From Zanthoxylum bungeanum (taxonomy: Eukaryota; Streptophyta; Magnoliopsida; Sapindales; Rutaceae), in assembly GCA_019454045.1 (NCBI GenBank), contig SKCR01049664.1, positions 176,994-240,993 of the forward strand: DNA of 64,000 nt. The letters run 5' to 3'. Positions 10,804-23,399 of this stretch are shown here, piece by piece. The notes below the pieces were generated by a model that did no database searches, had not been told where the DNA came from, and was given only the letters and a program-made list of their open reading frames with translations. Position numbers and translations under genes: made by a program. Positions within the stretch are counted from its first letter, which is position 1; each line of letters opens with the position of its first letter.

Positions 10804-11595
10804 ATGGCGGCACCATCTACTAATCAGTTTGCGCGTATGTTGGATGCGAACAAACTTAAAGGTGCCGAGAACTTCGCTGATTGGGACTTGGATTTGAGGA
10901 TTGTCCTCGATTCCGAGAAGTTGAGATATGTTCTTGAGGGTACGATGCCCCTTGTTGTGGCAGAGGATGCTACACCGGAGGAACTCCAAGTTTTCCAAGC
11001 TTGGAAGGATGATGATTTAAAAGTTAAATCATACATCCTAAGTTTGCTGTCTCCGGGACTCAAGAAACAATATTATGGCATGTCAGATGCGTATAGTATG
11101 ATGTCGCGATTACGAGAATCATTTGAGAACCAAGAACAAGTTGTTGTTCATAAGGTCGCAATGGAACTATTCCATGCGCGATTGGATGAGGGGCAAGCTG
11201 TGAGCTCGCATATTCTTCATATGATTGATTTGATCAATCAATTGAGTCAACATAATCTCCCTCTGAATGACATTCTCGGTAGGAGTGTCATTCTTGGTTC
11301 ACTCCCAGCTTCATATCGCCAATTCGTGATGTACTTCAACATGAATGAGATTATCTGTACCTACCATAAGTTGCATAGGATGCTACTCACGGCGGAAGAA
11401 GACCTCAAGAATGGAGTACCGACTTGCCCTCCGAGACCTACTTCACTTTTTTCTTCTTCCCAGACTTGGTCAAAGGGAAAGAAGAAGAAAGGGAAGAAGA
11501 ATAAGGGTTTCGGTCCTCAACCACATGCAAAGATAGCAAAGCCCAAGAGGGCTTCTGAAGACAAATGCCATCATTGCAGCAAATTCGGGCACTGA
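10804..11595 (+). pseudogene. Copia A gag (UBN2-type capsid and zinc knuckle)
   Basis: I take the start MAAPSTNQFARMLDANKL at 10804, because element B gag starts the same way (MAAANPLMRLLDNNKL); the open frame runs back to 10747. The capsid-like body includes LKVKSYILSLLSPGLKKQY and LGSLPASYRQFVMYFNMNE, followed by a Lys-rich stretch (KGKKKKGKKNKG) and the zinc knuckle CHHCSKFGH. The frame stops at TGA exactly where the knuckle Trp (TGG) is expected; the next codons, KRNC, complete the knuckle. This is one G-to-A change in an otherwise open gag. Confidence 0.85.
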
Positions 11596-14500
11596 AAAAG
11601 GAACTGTCCTGACTACATTGCCCAACTGAGGAGGGAGAGAGCATCTACATCAGGTACATTTATTTTTCCAGTTATTGATATATCTTTGGCTTGTGAAGCC
11701 GTTACATCCAGCTGAATTTTAGATTCTGCTTGTCCTGTTCACATTTGCAATTCGTTGTAGGTGCTGAAGGAAAGTAGGAAACTGAAGCCTGGAGAGATGC
11801 AGTTGCGATTTGGGAGTGGAGACTCTCTGGATGCAGTTACAGTGGGAGTATGCGAGATCCCTTTGCCGAAAGTGACACTTTTGTTATATGACTGTTATTT
11901 TGTACCAGGATGTGTAGCTAATATTATATCTCTTTTTGTATTGGATACAGAAGGTTATCGTATTAATATTAAGAACTGTTCTTTGTATTTATATGATAAA
12001 CATAATATTCAGATCATTTGTTGTCCAAACCAGCATGGTCATTATACATTGCAAACTTCTAAAGATATTTTAAATATTGGAGTTAATAAACATAGTTTAC
12101 CTGTCGTTAATAATACTGAACTTTGGCATATGCGGATAGGTCATATAAGGCGTTAAACGCCTTACCCAATTAGTTAGGAATTGTTTGATACCAGATCTCA
12201 CCATTGAACCCTATCCAACTTGTGAATCGTGTATTCAGGGTAAGATGACCAAAACACCATTTTTAGGTGTTGGACACCGTGCCACTAACTTACTGGAACT
12301 CGTACATTCTGATGTATGTGGTCCACTAAGTCAGACTGCTCACAGTGGTTATGCATACTTCGTTACCTTTACCGATGATCTGTCACGGTACGGTTATGTC
12401 TATTTGATGCGACATAAATCGGAGACCTTCGAAAAGTTCAAAGAGTTCCGAAAAGAAGTAGAAAAATAAACTGATCAATATATTAAATGCCTTCGATCTG
12501 ATCGAGGCGGTGAATATATGAGCAGTGAGTTCATGGATTATATGAAGGAGAATGGGATTCTCGCTCAATATACTCCTCCAGGTACTCCACAGCACAATGG
12601 AGTGTCTGAGAGGAGAAATCAGACTTTATTGGATATGGTCTGATCGTTGTTGAGTTTTACAGATTTGCCATATTACTTATGGGGCTACTTTCTTTTAACA
12701 GCTGCACATCTTTTGAATAAGATTCCTTCAAAAGTTGTTCCTACGACTCCGTATGAGATATGGACCGGTAGGAGACCAAATCTTAGTTATATTAAGGTTT
12801 GGGGTTGTCCTGCCTATGTCAGGGTTACTCAGCAAGATAAGTTTTCGCCTCGATGGCAAAAGTTTAGGTTTGTTGGATATCCTTCAGAAACGAGGGGATA
12901 TATGTTTTATGATACCGAGCATCGAAATGTGTTTGTAGCTCGCTTCGCTAGATTTCTAGAATTAGAATTCTTGTTAGAAGGTGGTAATTATAGACAAGTT
13001 GAACTTGATGAAGTCCAACCTGAAAACAACGAACCAACGGAGGAACCTGAATTTCAAGTAGATGAATGACCTTCAACGCACACACTCCGTAGGTCATAAA
13101 CGGTGTCTAGACCTCCTGAACGCTTGTATTTGATACAAGAAAAGAGTCTAGATGTTCTCTTAGTTGAAGAAACTGATCTTTTTACCTATAGAGAATCGAT
13201 GTTGGACATAGACTTCGTGAAATGGCAAAATGCCATGAAATCCGAGTTGGACTCAATGTATGAGAATCAAGTTTGGGACTTGGTTCCGCTTCCCGAAGGA
13301 ATTGTTCCTATCGGTTGTAAATGAGTTTACAAAAGGAAGCGCTGGCCTGACGGTAAGGTTGAAACTTACAAGGCTCGACTGGTAGCAAAAGATTACACGC
13401 AGCGACCTGGCGTCGACTACGATGAAACTTTTTCACCAGTAGCAATGCTTAAGTCTATTCGGATTTTGCTTTCTATAGCTGCGTATCATGATTATGAGAT
13501 TTGGCAAATGGATGTCAAAACGGCTTTTCTAAATGGATTTCTTGATGAAGAAATATATATGGAACAGCCGGAAGTTTTGCGTCCAGTGAAAACTCGGGTA
13601 TGGTATGTAAGCTTAAGAAGTCCATTTATGGACTTAAACAAGCTTCACGAAGTTGGAATCTTCGATTCGACGAGATTATTAGATCGTCTGGTTTTCTCAA
13701 GAATTCAGAAGAATCTTGTGTGTATCAGAAGGCCAGTGGGAGCATGGTCGTATTTTTAGTCCTCTATGTTGATGACATCCTAATCATTTGGAATGATATA
13801 GGAATGTTACAAAGCGTCAAAGCATACCTCTGTAAGAATTTCTCCATGAAGGACCTGGGAGAAGCTTCATATGTTTTAGGGATAAAACTCTATAGAGATA
13901 AACAAAGGAAACTGATTGGGTTATCCCAATCAACGTACATAGATAAGATCTTGGAACGATATAATTTTGGTAACTGTAAGACAGCAAACATACCGTTCAG
14001 ACATGGGATTCATCTTTTTAAGAAGATGAGTCCACAAACAGAAGATGAGAAGGTTAGAATGTCTAACCAACCTTATGCTTTTTGTTTGGGTAGCATAATG
14101 TATGCCATGTTATGTACCAGGCCCGATATCAGTTTCGTTGTTAGCGTAACTAGCAGATATCAGTCCAATCCAGGAAATGACCATTGGATGGCCATTAAAC
14201 ATATCCTGAAGTATCTTAAAGGTACTAAGGATAAGTTGATAATTTATGGAGGAAGTGAACTGCAAGTTAACGGGTATACGGATTCCGACTTCCAATCGGA
14301 TCCCGATGATAGAAAGTCTACATCCGGATTCATCTTTACCCTTAACGGAGGTACAGTTTGCTGGAAAAGTTCCAAACAGGGGTCAACAACAGATTCCACC
14401 ACAGAGGCGGAATACATTACAACTTCTGAAGCTGCAAAGGAAGCTGTTTGGATTAGGAACTTTATCACAGAATTGGGAGTTGTACCAAGTATCGAGAATA

Positions 14501-14751
14501 TGATTCTGTTATATTGTGATAATATCGGATCCATTACGCAAGCAAAGGAACCGAGGGCGCATCAGAAGTCGAAGCATATGGAACGAAATTACCACATCAT
14601 TCGAGAGATTATGTCGCGAGGGGATATTATCGTGTGTAAGGTACCAAGTGAAGATAATGTAGTAGACCCGCTGACGAAGGCCATACCTCCGAAGTTGTTT
14701 GATAAACACGTGGAGTCGATGGGTATTAGATACAATCGATATTCCCACTAG
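11596..14751 (+). pseudogene. Copia A pol: protease, integrase, reverse transcriptase, RNase H
   Basis: Protease: ILDSACPVHICNSL near 11720, with the DSG glycine changed to Ala and a TGA in place of the preceding Trp. GAG-pre-integrase: ELWHMRIGHI near 12120. Integrase [66 protein letters not shown] and the catalytic YVDD at about 13767. RNase H: GYTDSDFQSD, STTEAEYIT and PLTKA. RT from 13600 and RNase H to the stop at 14751 form one open frame of 383 codons. Upstream, stops at 11713, 11758, 12156, 12467 and 12641 and frameshifts break it. Many stops fit C-to-T or G-to-A decay. Confidence 0.9.
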
Positions 14752-14767
14752 AGCAAGTGCGAGTTTT

Positions 14768-17140
14768 TGTTGGGGTTGGTGCTCAGAGCGCCAATTCCCG
14801 TTTGTATTTCCTTGAAAATACCATTTTATTATGAATGAAATGAGCAGTTTCTATAATATAATATATCTTTTAATATGGTAAAGACGTAATTGACCTTATG
14901 ATGATTAGTCATGATACTGTTGTAAAAGCGTCGCAACTGACATTGAGTTGTATCATGATGTTATCATTCTTAGACTGTTTCTGGTCAAAGTTTACACTAC
15001 TTGGTCAGTAAAGTAAACCCGTTGAGACTGGTACATGTCGTATACTGGAATATATGATTCCAATGGTTTCTCAATGAACCATAAGTCTTGGAGACTAGTA
15101 TAGACGTGTAGGTGTTTATAGACGCGGATAAACACTGAACGACTCATCGAAGATTCTTAATGGATGGTACACCAACGTCAATAAGAATCTTCTCGGGTTG
15201 AGTAGAATTTGTGATTATTCGACTTGAGATGCCACTGTGGGCACATGAGACATCTTCTACACTTAGATGGCAGTCACGTCACCGATCTATTAAAATCATA
15301 CTTCCACCTGTTTGTTGGGTGTAGATAGATCCTCAGGGTGTCCTGTGTATATCGAGATAGGATCTGTCAGTTCTGTGTACAGAGTATAGGCAGTCCATAT
15401 ATGATTAGCGATCAGATAAAAACCATGGGCCCGTGGTACATTTTAGAAGTCAGTTCTAAATGTTTTTTTTTAGATTGGTAATAGAGACGTCGACAGGATA
15501 ATCCCTATAGAGATTTGACATTTACATCTATATCTCTGGGATATATCCGGATACCTATGACGGAGGAATTATACATTTGTCATGACCTCGACCTGTATGA
15601 TTCAGCGAGTTTATCTGTGGTCGTCATAATTTACAGGTAGGTAAATTATGGACATTAAATTGAATTTCGTGACGGATATGCCTGAATCTAGAGAGTCTCA
15701 CTAATGAAATATACTCGTAGAGCACTAGGGCAACATTTATAAATAATATTGATTATTTATAAGTCGTTTAAAGGTTAAACGCAAAAGTACATGTGAAAGG
15801 ACCCAATAGTCATTTCTTAATTTTTGTGCATTTGCATTTAATGATAGATTTTATCAAATACACATTAATTAATTATCAAATTGAGATATTTGACTAATAT
15901 CATAAATATATATGTATCTGATATTTAATGTAAATATAATACATATATTTAATATATTTGTATTTAAATAATTATTTAATTATTTAATTGTTAAATAATT
16001 AAATTAATTAAAAATATAAATATCCTAAGTTATGATATTTATTTTAATGACTTAGTTGCAATTGTTGACTTGGTTGAATTATTCATTAAAGTGTAATGAT
16101 CATTTTATCAAGTTGACAAGTTGTTATTAAATGAAACAAATGAAAATATCTTGATATTATTCTAGCTATCAAATTCGGCCAAGGGCCTTTAGGGTTGGTA
16201 TATATTGTTTTGTTTAATTTTAGGGTTTCATAAGTTCCATTTACACTAAAACAAAACACAAAAAGAAGTAGAGAGCAATGGTTGAAGGAAAAAGAAAAAG
16301 ACTTGGAAAAACTTGATTTTTGTAAGTATTTCTTCAGAACCTTCAACATAAAAATTATTTCTTACAAGCTTAGCATCATTTTGTGTTGCTTTGATGTTCT
16401 TTCTACTCTTATATTTTGTGTTTATTTGGTTGATAACTTGTATGAAAGATTGATGCATGTAAGTAAGCTTTAAATGGTTTAAAAGGCTTACTTTTGATTT
16501 TTGGAAAATCAAGTTGTCATTCTAGAATTGGTGGTGACCTAGAATTATTCTAGAGTTATTTCAATGTGGTGAGGCTTGTTTGGTGAAGTGTTGAATGGAT
16601 TAAAGTGTTGGATTTTAAAGATTTGGTGAAATTGGATAATTTGGTGAAATTGAAAAATTAGGGTTCTTAACCCACTCCAAATTTGGGGATTTTCATATAT
16701 GTGATGCATTATGATATGTATATGATGCATGTAAAATTTTAGGTTGATTGGATTTTATCTTGGCATGTTTTGAACTAAATGGACCAAATTGTAATTAATT
16801 GAAAATTTTGGGGGCTCACGGCATTGGACCAAAAATTGGGGATTTGTGTGAAATCTGATTTTGATGTATTAGATGTGTTGAAAAATATTTAGAAATGATT
16901 TAGAATCATCCAAAATTATATTTGACAATTTTTGGACTAAAATGATCAATTTACAAAGTTTTGAGGCAATTCGATAATTACCAAGAAATTTGATCTCTTG
17001 TGTAATTTTTCAGAATTTGATAATTGGATAATTAAATAAATAATTTTATTTAATTGGTCCGAGAAAAATTTTGAATTCGGAAAATTTTGATTTTCCACTA
17101 TTCCGCTGCGTTACCGGATTTCCGCCATAAAACCCCTTCA
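14768..17140 (+). repeat. 3' LTR of copia element A
   Basis: Partner of 7662-10042. It starts TGTTGGGG shortly after the pol stop; the intervening AGAGCAAGTGCGAG is a degenerate polypurine tract. It ends TTCA, followed by the ATTAC duplication. Confidence 0.93.
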
Positions 17141-18075
17141 ATTACCTGCAAAGAGTTGCAAATATGAGTAGGACAACCATTGTCTAACACCCATCCATTA
17201 TTTGCATCTAAGGCTAATGAGATGTCAATAATTGGAAAAATACAAAGCGTACCTGAGGGTCCTACTTTTCCTTTCAGTTCTAGACAATCTTTCTTCCAGT
17301 GTCCAGACTTCTTGTATTGTAGACATTGGTCACGAGCTATTGGCGATTTAACACCATTGTGCTTCTTGGAGTTCTTCTTTGATATCTTCTTCTTCCCCAT
17401 CTTTATTTTCTTTGAATTCCCAAAAATTTTCGAAGAGCCAGCTCCACCATGGAGATACAAAGTGGGCTTGCCTTGTCTCATATCATGCTCTGCCATGCGT
17501 AACATGTTATGAAGTTCTTCATAGATGGCTTGCATCGAGTGCATATGGAGGTTTAACACAAACCCAGCATAAGATCCAGACAAAGAAGGCAAAATCAAAT
17601 TACGGCCCAACCGTTCATCAATCATAATGCCATGTCGCTCCAGGTATCGAATTATGTCGATCATGTTCAAAACATGAATGATGACAGCTCTTCCATCCTT
17701 GAGTTCAATACGGAACAATTTCTTAGACCTTCAATAAATTTCAATCTCTTGATTTGCCTCGAACATCTCCTTGAGTGTTTGCATGATGCTCTAAGCATCC
17801 GGTAATTCAATGTATTGTCTCAGCAAATCTGGAACCATCGATCCCAAAATGTAGGATTTCACCTTAAGGTTATCATCATTCCATCTATTAAAAGTTTCTC
17901 GCTCTTCTGGAGAGGAGTCAGGATCGATTTCAATAGGCAGTGGATTGATAATGACATAAGTCAACTTTTCAAACTCCAAGACAAGGCGTATGTTCATTTC
18001 CCATTCGAAATAGTTCTCAGCTTCTTTTAGTTTATTGTTATCCAAAAGTCTCATCAATGGATTAGCAGCAGCCAT
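17141..18075 (-). pseudogene. Copia B gag and start of protease
   Basis: The minus-strand start MAAANPLMRLLDNNKLKEAE at 18075 is followed by DNLKVKSYILGSM. After a frame break near 17750 it continues with GRAVIIHVLNMIDI, LPSLSGSYAGFVLNLHMHS, a Lys-rich block, the zinc knuckle CLQYKKSGHWKKDC (first Cys spacing altered) and the protease motif WVLDNGCPTHICNSL. The protease Ser/Thr of D(S/T)G is Asn. The sequence is cut at CNSLQV by element A. Confidence 0.85.
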
Positions 18076-18836
18076 CTATAAGACAATATTTTAAATAGTA
18101 GAAGAACAATTTTTATTTCAAAATAATAACACTAACTGATTATGGAATTTTAAATCTATTAGTGCTCTCCCGCTACTTTACATAATTTTGTAATCTCCCT
18201 TAACGGAAAAAAAGAAATTTGACTATCAAAATTTCATAGCGGAAAGTGGATCCCATGATATTTACTCCAGCCTCACACTAACGATGATATTGGCATTTAT
18301 AAACTCATTAGGTAGACATCTAAGGTCAATCACTTCATATGACTCATAGTTTGGTATTGAACCGTTTTTTATCCTCACACTAATGACGATATTGGATTAA
18401 GACATGTTCTATGTGTATACTTGTCAATGTGCACTAATGAGCTTCGTATGTACACCCTCACACTAATGACGGTATTGGGTGACTGCGTTAAATCACGCTA
18501 CATCTAATCGTTTTACCGAAGCGACCTAAGTTGCGAGCACTTATACCCTCACAATAATGACAGTCTTGGATATAGGTAGTAATAGGGATGGTAAAATCCA
18601 GATCCGACCCGGGTCCGGATCCGGAAGAGGTTTCACAACCCCGGGTCCGATTCCGGACCGGGTAAATATTCCCGGGTCCGGACCCGGGTCTACCCGGTCC
18701 GGACCTGATTACCCGCATTCTTTTTTTTTATTATTTTTTTTATTTTTTTTAAGTTTTAATTATTTTTTTTTTATATTTGTATTTTGTCAATTTATTAGTT
18801 TTATTTCAATTCTTTTAATTTTTTTATTAAATTCTA

Positions 18837-18887
<51 letters not shown>

Positions 18888-19311
18888 ATATGCATAATAT
18901 TTTATATTTTTATTAAAATCTAATTTATTTTTATTACGGACCCGGGTCCGGACCGAGTGATCCCGGGTCCGGATTTTTTAATTCCGGACCCGAGTCGTCC
19001 GGGTCCATGCGGACCCGGGCCGGGTCCGGGTCTTGTTGCCATCCCTAGGTAGTAAGAACTCATTCATCTTCGTATTGACAAGACGGACCATCCAATAATG
19101 CTTCAACATTGCTAATACTATTACTTAAATAAAGTAATCACCTAATCACGGGAGATTTATGACAATCAAGTCATTAATTTAATTAGGTCAAAATTTAAAT
19201 TTAAAACATGCAATACATATCCAATATGACTTATGCATAATTAAATTAAAATTACTATGGCATAAAATCAAAAATATGTATTGTGTGGTTAAGCCTTGCT
19301 ACTGATACCAT
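18076..19311 (-). other. Untranslated leader and primer site of copia B
   Basis: The primer site TGGTATCAGTAGC (minus) is at 19298-19310, next to the LTR. Between 18270 and 18575 the phrase CTCACACTAA(C/T)GA..ATATTGG recurs about four times, a loose repeat of 70-110 bp. A MITE (18583-19047) interrupts the leader. Confidence 0.7.
18583..19047. mobile_element. hAT-like MITE with CCGGGTCCGG-rich arms
   Basis: The terminal inverted repeats are TAGGGATGG(T)AA at the left and TTGCCATCCCTA at the right. The 8-bp direct duplication GGTAGTAA flanks it exactly (18575-18582 and 19048-19055). Both arms are packed with palindromic CCCGGGTCCGG words; the core is T-rich with a TA microsatellite (about 18843-18892). 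At 465 bp with no coding capacity, it is a non-autonomous hAT-type transposon inserted in copia B's leader. Confidence 0.93.
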
Positions 19312-21294
19312 TAGAATCCCAATAAGAAATCTCTCGTGAACAATTCTAGGTCATCCAAATGTGGTCAGGTGATTGTAAAATGGTAGTCATAACTCTAAGC
19401 TTTAATCTAGAGTTCTAAACTCTAATTTTATGTTTATGTCTAACATAAATATTTTGACCTAATAACAAGCATATTGTGTTTATACTTCCAAAGCATCATA
19501 ACACAATTTATTAGCCTTATTTCAACATTAAATTATGTGATCATGCATCCAATACATAAAAGAACATAACTTGAGAGAAGTTCAAACTTAGCAAGCTTGA
19601 TTCAAAGATCCAATCTTCCTCTCTTTGTTGAAATGGTAGGAGAACCTCCAAGGTTTGCAAGCTTCACTCCAAGATCCAATCTTAATTCCAATGTTAGCAA
19701 GCTTCAATCCAAGATCCAATCTTGATTTCTCTTAGATGAAATGTTGTAGAGACCTCACAAGTTCTCTAAACACTTCTCTAACTTAGGATAATTTCTCTAA
19801 GAATTTGCTTGTACTTAGCTTTCTCAAGCTTTTGCTTTTCTTAATTAAAACCTTCCTAAAGCTTGTTATTTATAGCATAACTTATGCAATTTTTAATTAA
19901 TAAAAGTTGTAATCAAATTTTATGTGGGCTTAATCTAATTTATCCAAATATGTATAATTAGGTGTGACTAATCTCCATTGTCTCCCACTTTGATTTAATC
20001 CAATCAAATCAAGCCAAGGATTAAGAAATGGATTAGTTAAATGTTTGCCACTTTGATTTAATCCAATTAAATCAAGCCAAAACCACCTATTGTTACATAC
20101 TTACAATTACCATAATATCCTCAAATGGTAGAGATAATTATGATTTTACAATTAAGCCCTTGTGTAATTATTGAATTAATCCAATTAATCCAACTAGGTC
20201 AAAGTAAATAATCAATGTTATCCAATAACAGTTGATTATCTTAGTTGATAATTATAATATCGAATATTATCTTTTATCAAAATTAATCGACTACCCAAGT
20301 GCTCAACGAGTACACTTCATATTGTGACTCTCTAAGTTCAGACACGTTCGTCATATAAGCCTAGCTAATATGTACGTAATTCGGCCACCTCCGAATTCGC
20401 GAAAAACACGAACGACCTTTCTGAATTTTACAAGCCAAAGTCATCACATATGTTTAACAATCTCTTCGTCATAGACTATTTGAGTTGTGGTTAGGAAACA
20501 TAGAATACACCGTCAAGTTTCCGAGGCACACATCTCATGTCGACATGTACATAATTCTTCATAAATCATAACTGATTCGATCCACCCTAGGTGATCGACT
20601 TTGGCCAAAGCTTTAAGAATCGTGAATTTATTCAAATGGATACCTAAACCTCTTATGGTACACATACATGTCGACGGATCCTATCTTGCTTCGCACTTGA
20701 TTACTGAGTGTATCGGTCCACACCCAACGAACATCTACAGGCCAGACCATGAAAGGTTTCTAACATACATGGCATCAAATTGTGGAGGATCTCACACAAA
20801 ATCAATGTTATTCTATAGTCAAAGGATTACATATGTTACTCGACTCGAGGAGATTCGAATTGACGGTGATGTGAACTTCCAACTATTAGGAATAACATGT
20901 GAATCATTCAGTATTTTGTCCAACCAATACTCACATGTCTATACAAGTTTCCAAAACTCATGGTACATCAGGTTAAACCATTGGAACTCCAATTCCAATA
21001 TACGACATGTGCTAGTCTTCTAGGTTAAAGGAATTCGACCGTATTTCAAAACCAACGACTAAGAATATTTACTTTAAGAATAGTTTATAATAGTAATACT
21101 TATTTTAATACCGGACCACCTAGTGTCCATTATTACTACAATATTCTTCTAAGGTCGATGTCATTCTTAGTATATTTATGCATAATGACAATACTATTAA
21201 CAAACTATGAAATGAAAATATAATTATTTTATTAATAAATAATAAAATGTACAATACATTATTCGGATTGGCGCTCCAAGCACCAACTCCAACA
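19312..21294 (-). repeat. 5' LTR of copia element B
   Basis: On the minus strand it begins TGTTGGAGTTGGTGCTTGGAG at 21294, clearly related to element A's LTR start, and ends at about 19312 beside the primer site. The terminal CA appears changed to TA. It holds repeated TTGGATCTTGGA(T/G)TGAAGCTTGC segments around 19600-19720 (minus). The partner LTR is outside the window. Confidence 0.8.
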
Positions 21295-22194
21295 AAATCG
21301 TTATACCTATTGTCCAGGAGCTTCATCGAATAGTTTAGCTGCTTGCTGTTTATAAAGAGAATGCTTTGTCGAATGGGCTTTGAAGTATATTTTTTCGACT
21401 GGAATTGATGTGACCTTCCTTTGTCGTGTCGAATGGTTATATATCACAATTACGGTTACCAATATGTATAAATACATCAATATATGTCTTGAACAGTGTC
21501 GTATGGGGCAAATGATGGCTTCCTAGAGCAAATAATAAATTCCATTCGACAATCTAGGAGCAGTGTCGACTGCGCTCTCGGCGTATGCTAATCCAACTTT
21601 ATTGACTTGTCGTGTCGGATGGGACCATTTCCTCTTACGTTTAGTTTTATGCATATTGCCTAGAATTTATCATCTGGAGAATTGATGGATCTCACCATAA
21701 TATCTGTTGTCTGGAGTCTTTGTCGAGTCGGCCAATTACTGGCTATTAGGCGAGTGTGCTCTGTAGACTGGACGAGGTGTCGGATGGAACCCCATTCTCC
21801 TAAGATATTGCCTACATCTTTGAAACTACGAACGTGGTTAATAGTAGGGTCACACGTTTATACATGTCGTCTGGAGACCATGTAGTTTGAGCAATCAAGG
21901 GCTCTCCGAAATAATCTTGCCATGTCATCTGAACCGGGGGCAGGTCCTCTTGTGACAACATATATTCTTTGTGTTCACTAGGAAAAAAGTCAGTAATCTT
22001 GCTATTTAGAGATTATGTCATACACGAAAGATGTTTTGTTATCGTTTGGGATTGTTGGAGTCCAATGAATATTGTTTCATGTAGTCCGAGAAGAACGGGT
22101 ATCTTCATTTGTCGTATGAGGAATATTGGAGTTCCTGATCTTTGAGGAATATTATTCTCTTCCAAGTTATCATAGCTTATTCCTTTCAGATTTT

Positions 22195-22850
22195 ACCCAA
22201 TCCACTGGACCTGGTGAGGATCCTAAAGAAGTCTTCATTCCACTAGACCCGATGAAGGTCCATGAGACTATGGTCGACTGGACTTGATGCATGTACATGA
22301 TAGTCCTCACTTCAATGGACCAGATGAAAATCTGAGGGAGTCTTCACTCCGCTTGATCATATGAGGGTCCATGAGACTTTGATCGACTGGACCTGATGGA
22401 GGTCCTTGGGATTCTTAACTTGACCCGACCCGATGAAGGCCAGAAGGCTTCGGTCGACTGGACTTGATGGAGGTCTTATGGATTCTTCACTCTACCGAAC
22501 CCGATGAAAGTCAGGAATATTCGGTCGACTAAACCTGATGGAGGTCCTCGGGATTCTTCACTTTACCTGACCCGATGAATGTCATGAGGCTTCAGTCGAT
22601 TGGACCTGATGGAGGTCCTCAGGGTTCTTCACTTTACCCGACCCGATGAATGTCAAGAGGCTTCGATCGAAAGGACCCGATGGAGGTCCTCGGGATTCTT
22701 AACTTGACCCGACCCGATAAAGGTCATGAGGTTTCAGTAGATTGGACATGATAGAGGTCCTCTGGATTCTTCACTCTACCAGACCCGATGAAGGTCATGA
22801 GGCTTCGGTCGGATGGAGGGCTTTCCACATAGTCTGAAGTTGATGGCAAT
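22195..22850. repeat. Tandem array of about 72 bp in element C
   Basis: Units contain GACCCGATGAA(G/T)GTC, GGCTTCGGTCGA and GGA(C/T)(C/T)TGATGGAGGTCC. CCCGATGAA recurs near 22430, 22500, 22571, 22644 and 22788, a step of about 72 bp; eight to nine units in all, the left ones more diverged. Confidence 0.8.
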
Positions 22851-22854
22851 CCAT

Positions 22855-23060
22855 ACATGTCATATGGTGAGTATGACTCTCATCTCATGTCGTCTAAAAG
22901 AGATGACAACCTTTCCATGTAGTCTGGAGTAGATGACAGTCCATCTATATCGTATGAAGTAGATAATAATCCATCCATGTCATCTTGAGTAGTAACAATT
23001 CTTCCCCGTCGTCTGGAGAAGATGACAATCTTAGAGAATTCTACTTGGTCGATTGGGTAT
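22855..23060. repeat. Second tandem array of about 45-50 bp in element C
   Basis: Repeats of CCATGT(C/A)GTCTGGAGTAGATGACAATC, four to five diverged units, directly beside the 72-bp array. Confidence 0.7.
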
Positions 23061-23399
23061 GCTGGAGGTTTACGAGGGTATTCCTATGTCGACTGGGAGA
23101 AGTATGTCAATTAGGCAAGGTGATGGTCCACATGTAAAAATAATATTTTCGTAATATTAATAATCTTTTGTCTTTGATATATAAGAAATTATCATTTCTA
23201 AGCGTCGCTTAGTCTTGATGTCGAATGAGATAAATTCACTGAAGACTAGTGCTGTATCATATAGGCTGAAGGCCTGTGTTTATAATCCTTATTTTTAGGG
23301 TGATGATTCTCAACTTGCGAAGTCCGATTGTCTGTTGGTTGATGGGTCTTTGCATCCGAACTCATTCGTCGTTTGGAATAGTTTGAAATTTTATCTTCA

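Larger units (their letters stand above)
7662..17140 (+). mobile_element. Complete Ty1/copia element A
   Basis: Two direct LTRs (7662-10042 and 14768-17140) begin TGTTGGGGTTGGTGCTC and end TTCA. Both sides carry the 5-bp target duplication ATTAC (7657-7661 and 17141-17145). The primer site is TGGTATCAGAGC. Gag and pol follow in the usual copia order: protease, integrase, RT, RNase H. It lies antisense inside copia element B, between B's protease and integrase. The element is complete in layout but its coding frame is broken in many places. Confidence 0.95.
6127..21294 (-). mobile_element. Ty1/copia element B (minus strand; interrupted by element A, 3' part cut by copy 1)
   Basis: Reading leftward: 5' LTR 19312-21294, initiator-tRNA-Met-type primer site, leader with a MITE, gag and protease to 17141, then (after element A) GAG-pre-integrase, integrase and RT from 7661 to 6127. 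The two B segments join at the ATTAC duplication flanking A. The left end stops within the RT-RNase H region, at the codons for VRMS, where LOG element copy 1 is inserted. The remainder is outside the window. Confidence 0.88.

Noticed and set aside
13103..13759. Separate short copia frames as individual genes
   Set aside because: They are pieces of one broken pol reading frame of element A.
18557..18916. 119-codon plus-strand frame
   Set aside because: Runs through a MITE and its TA microsatellite; not a gene.
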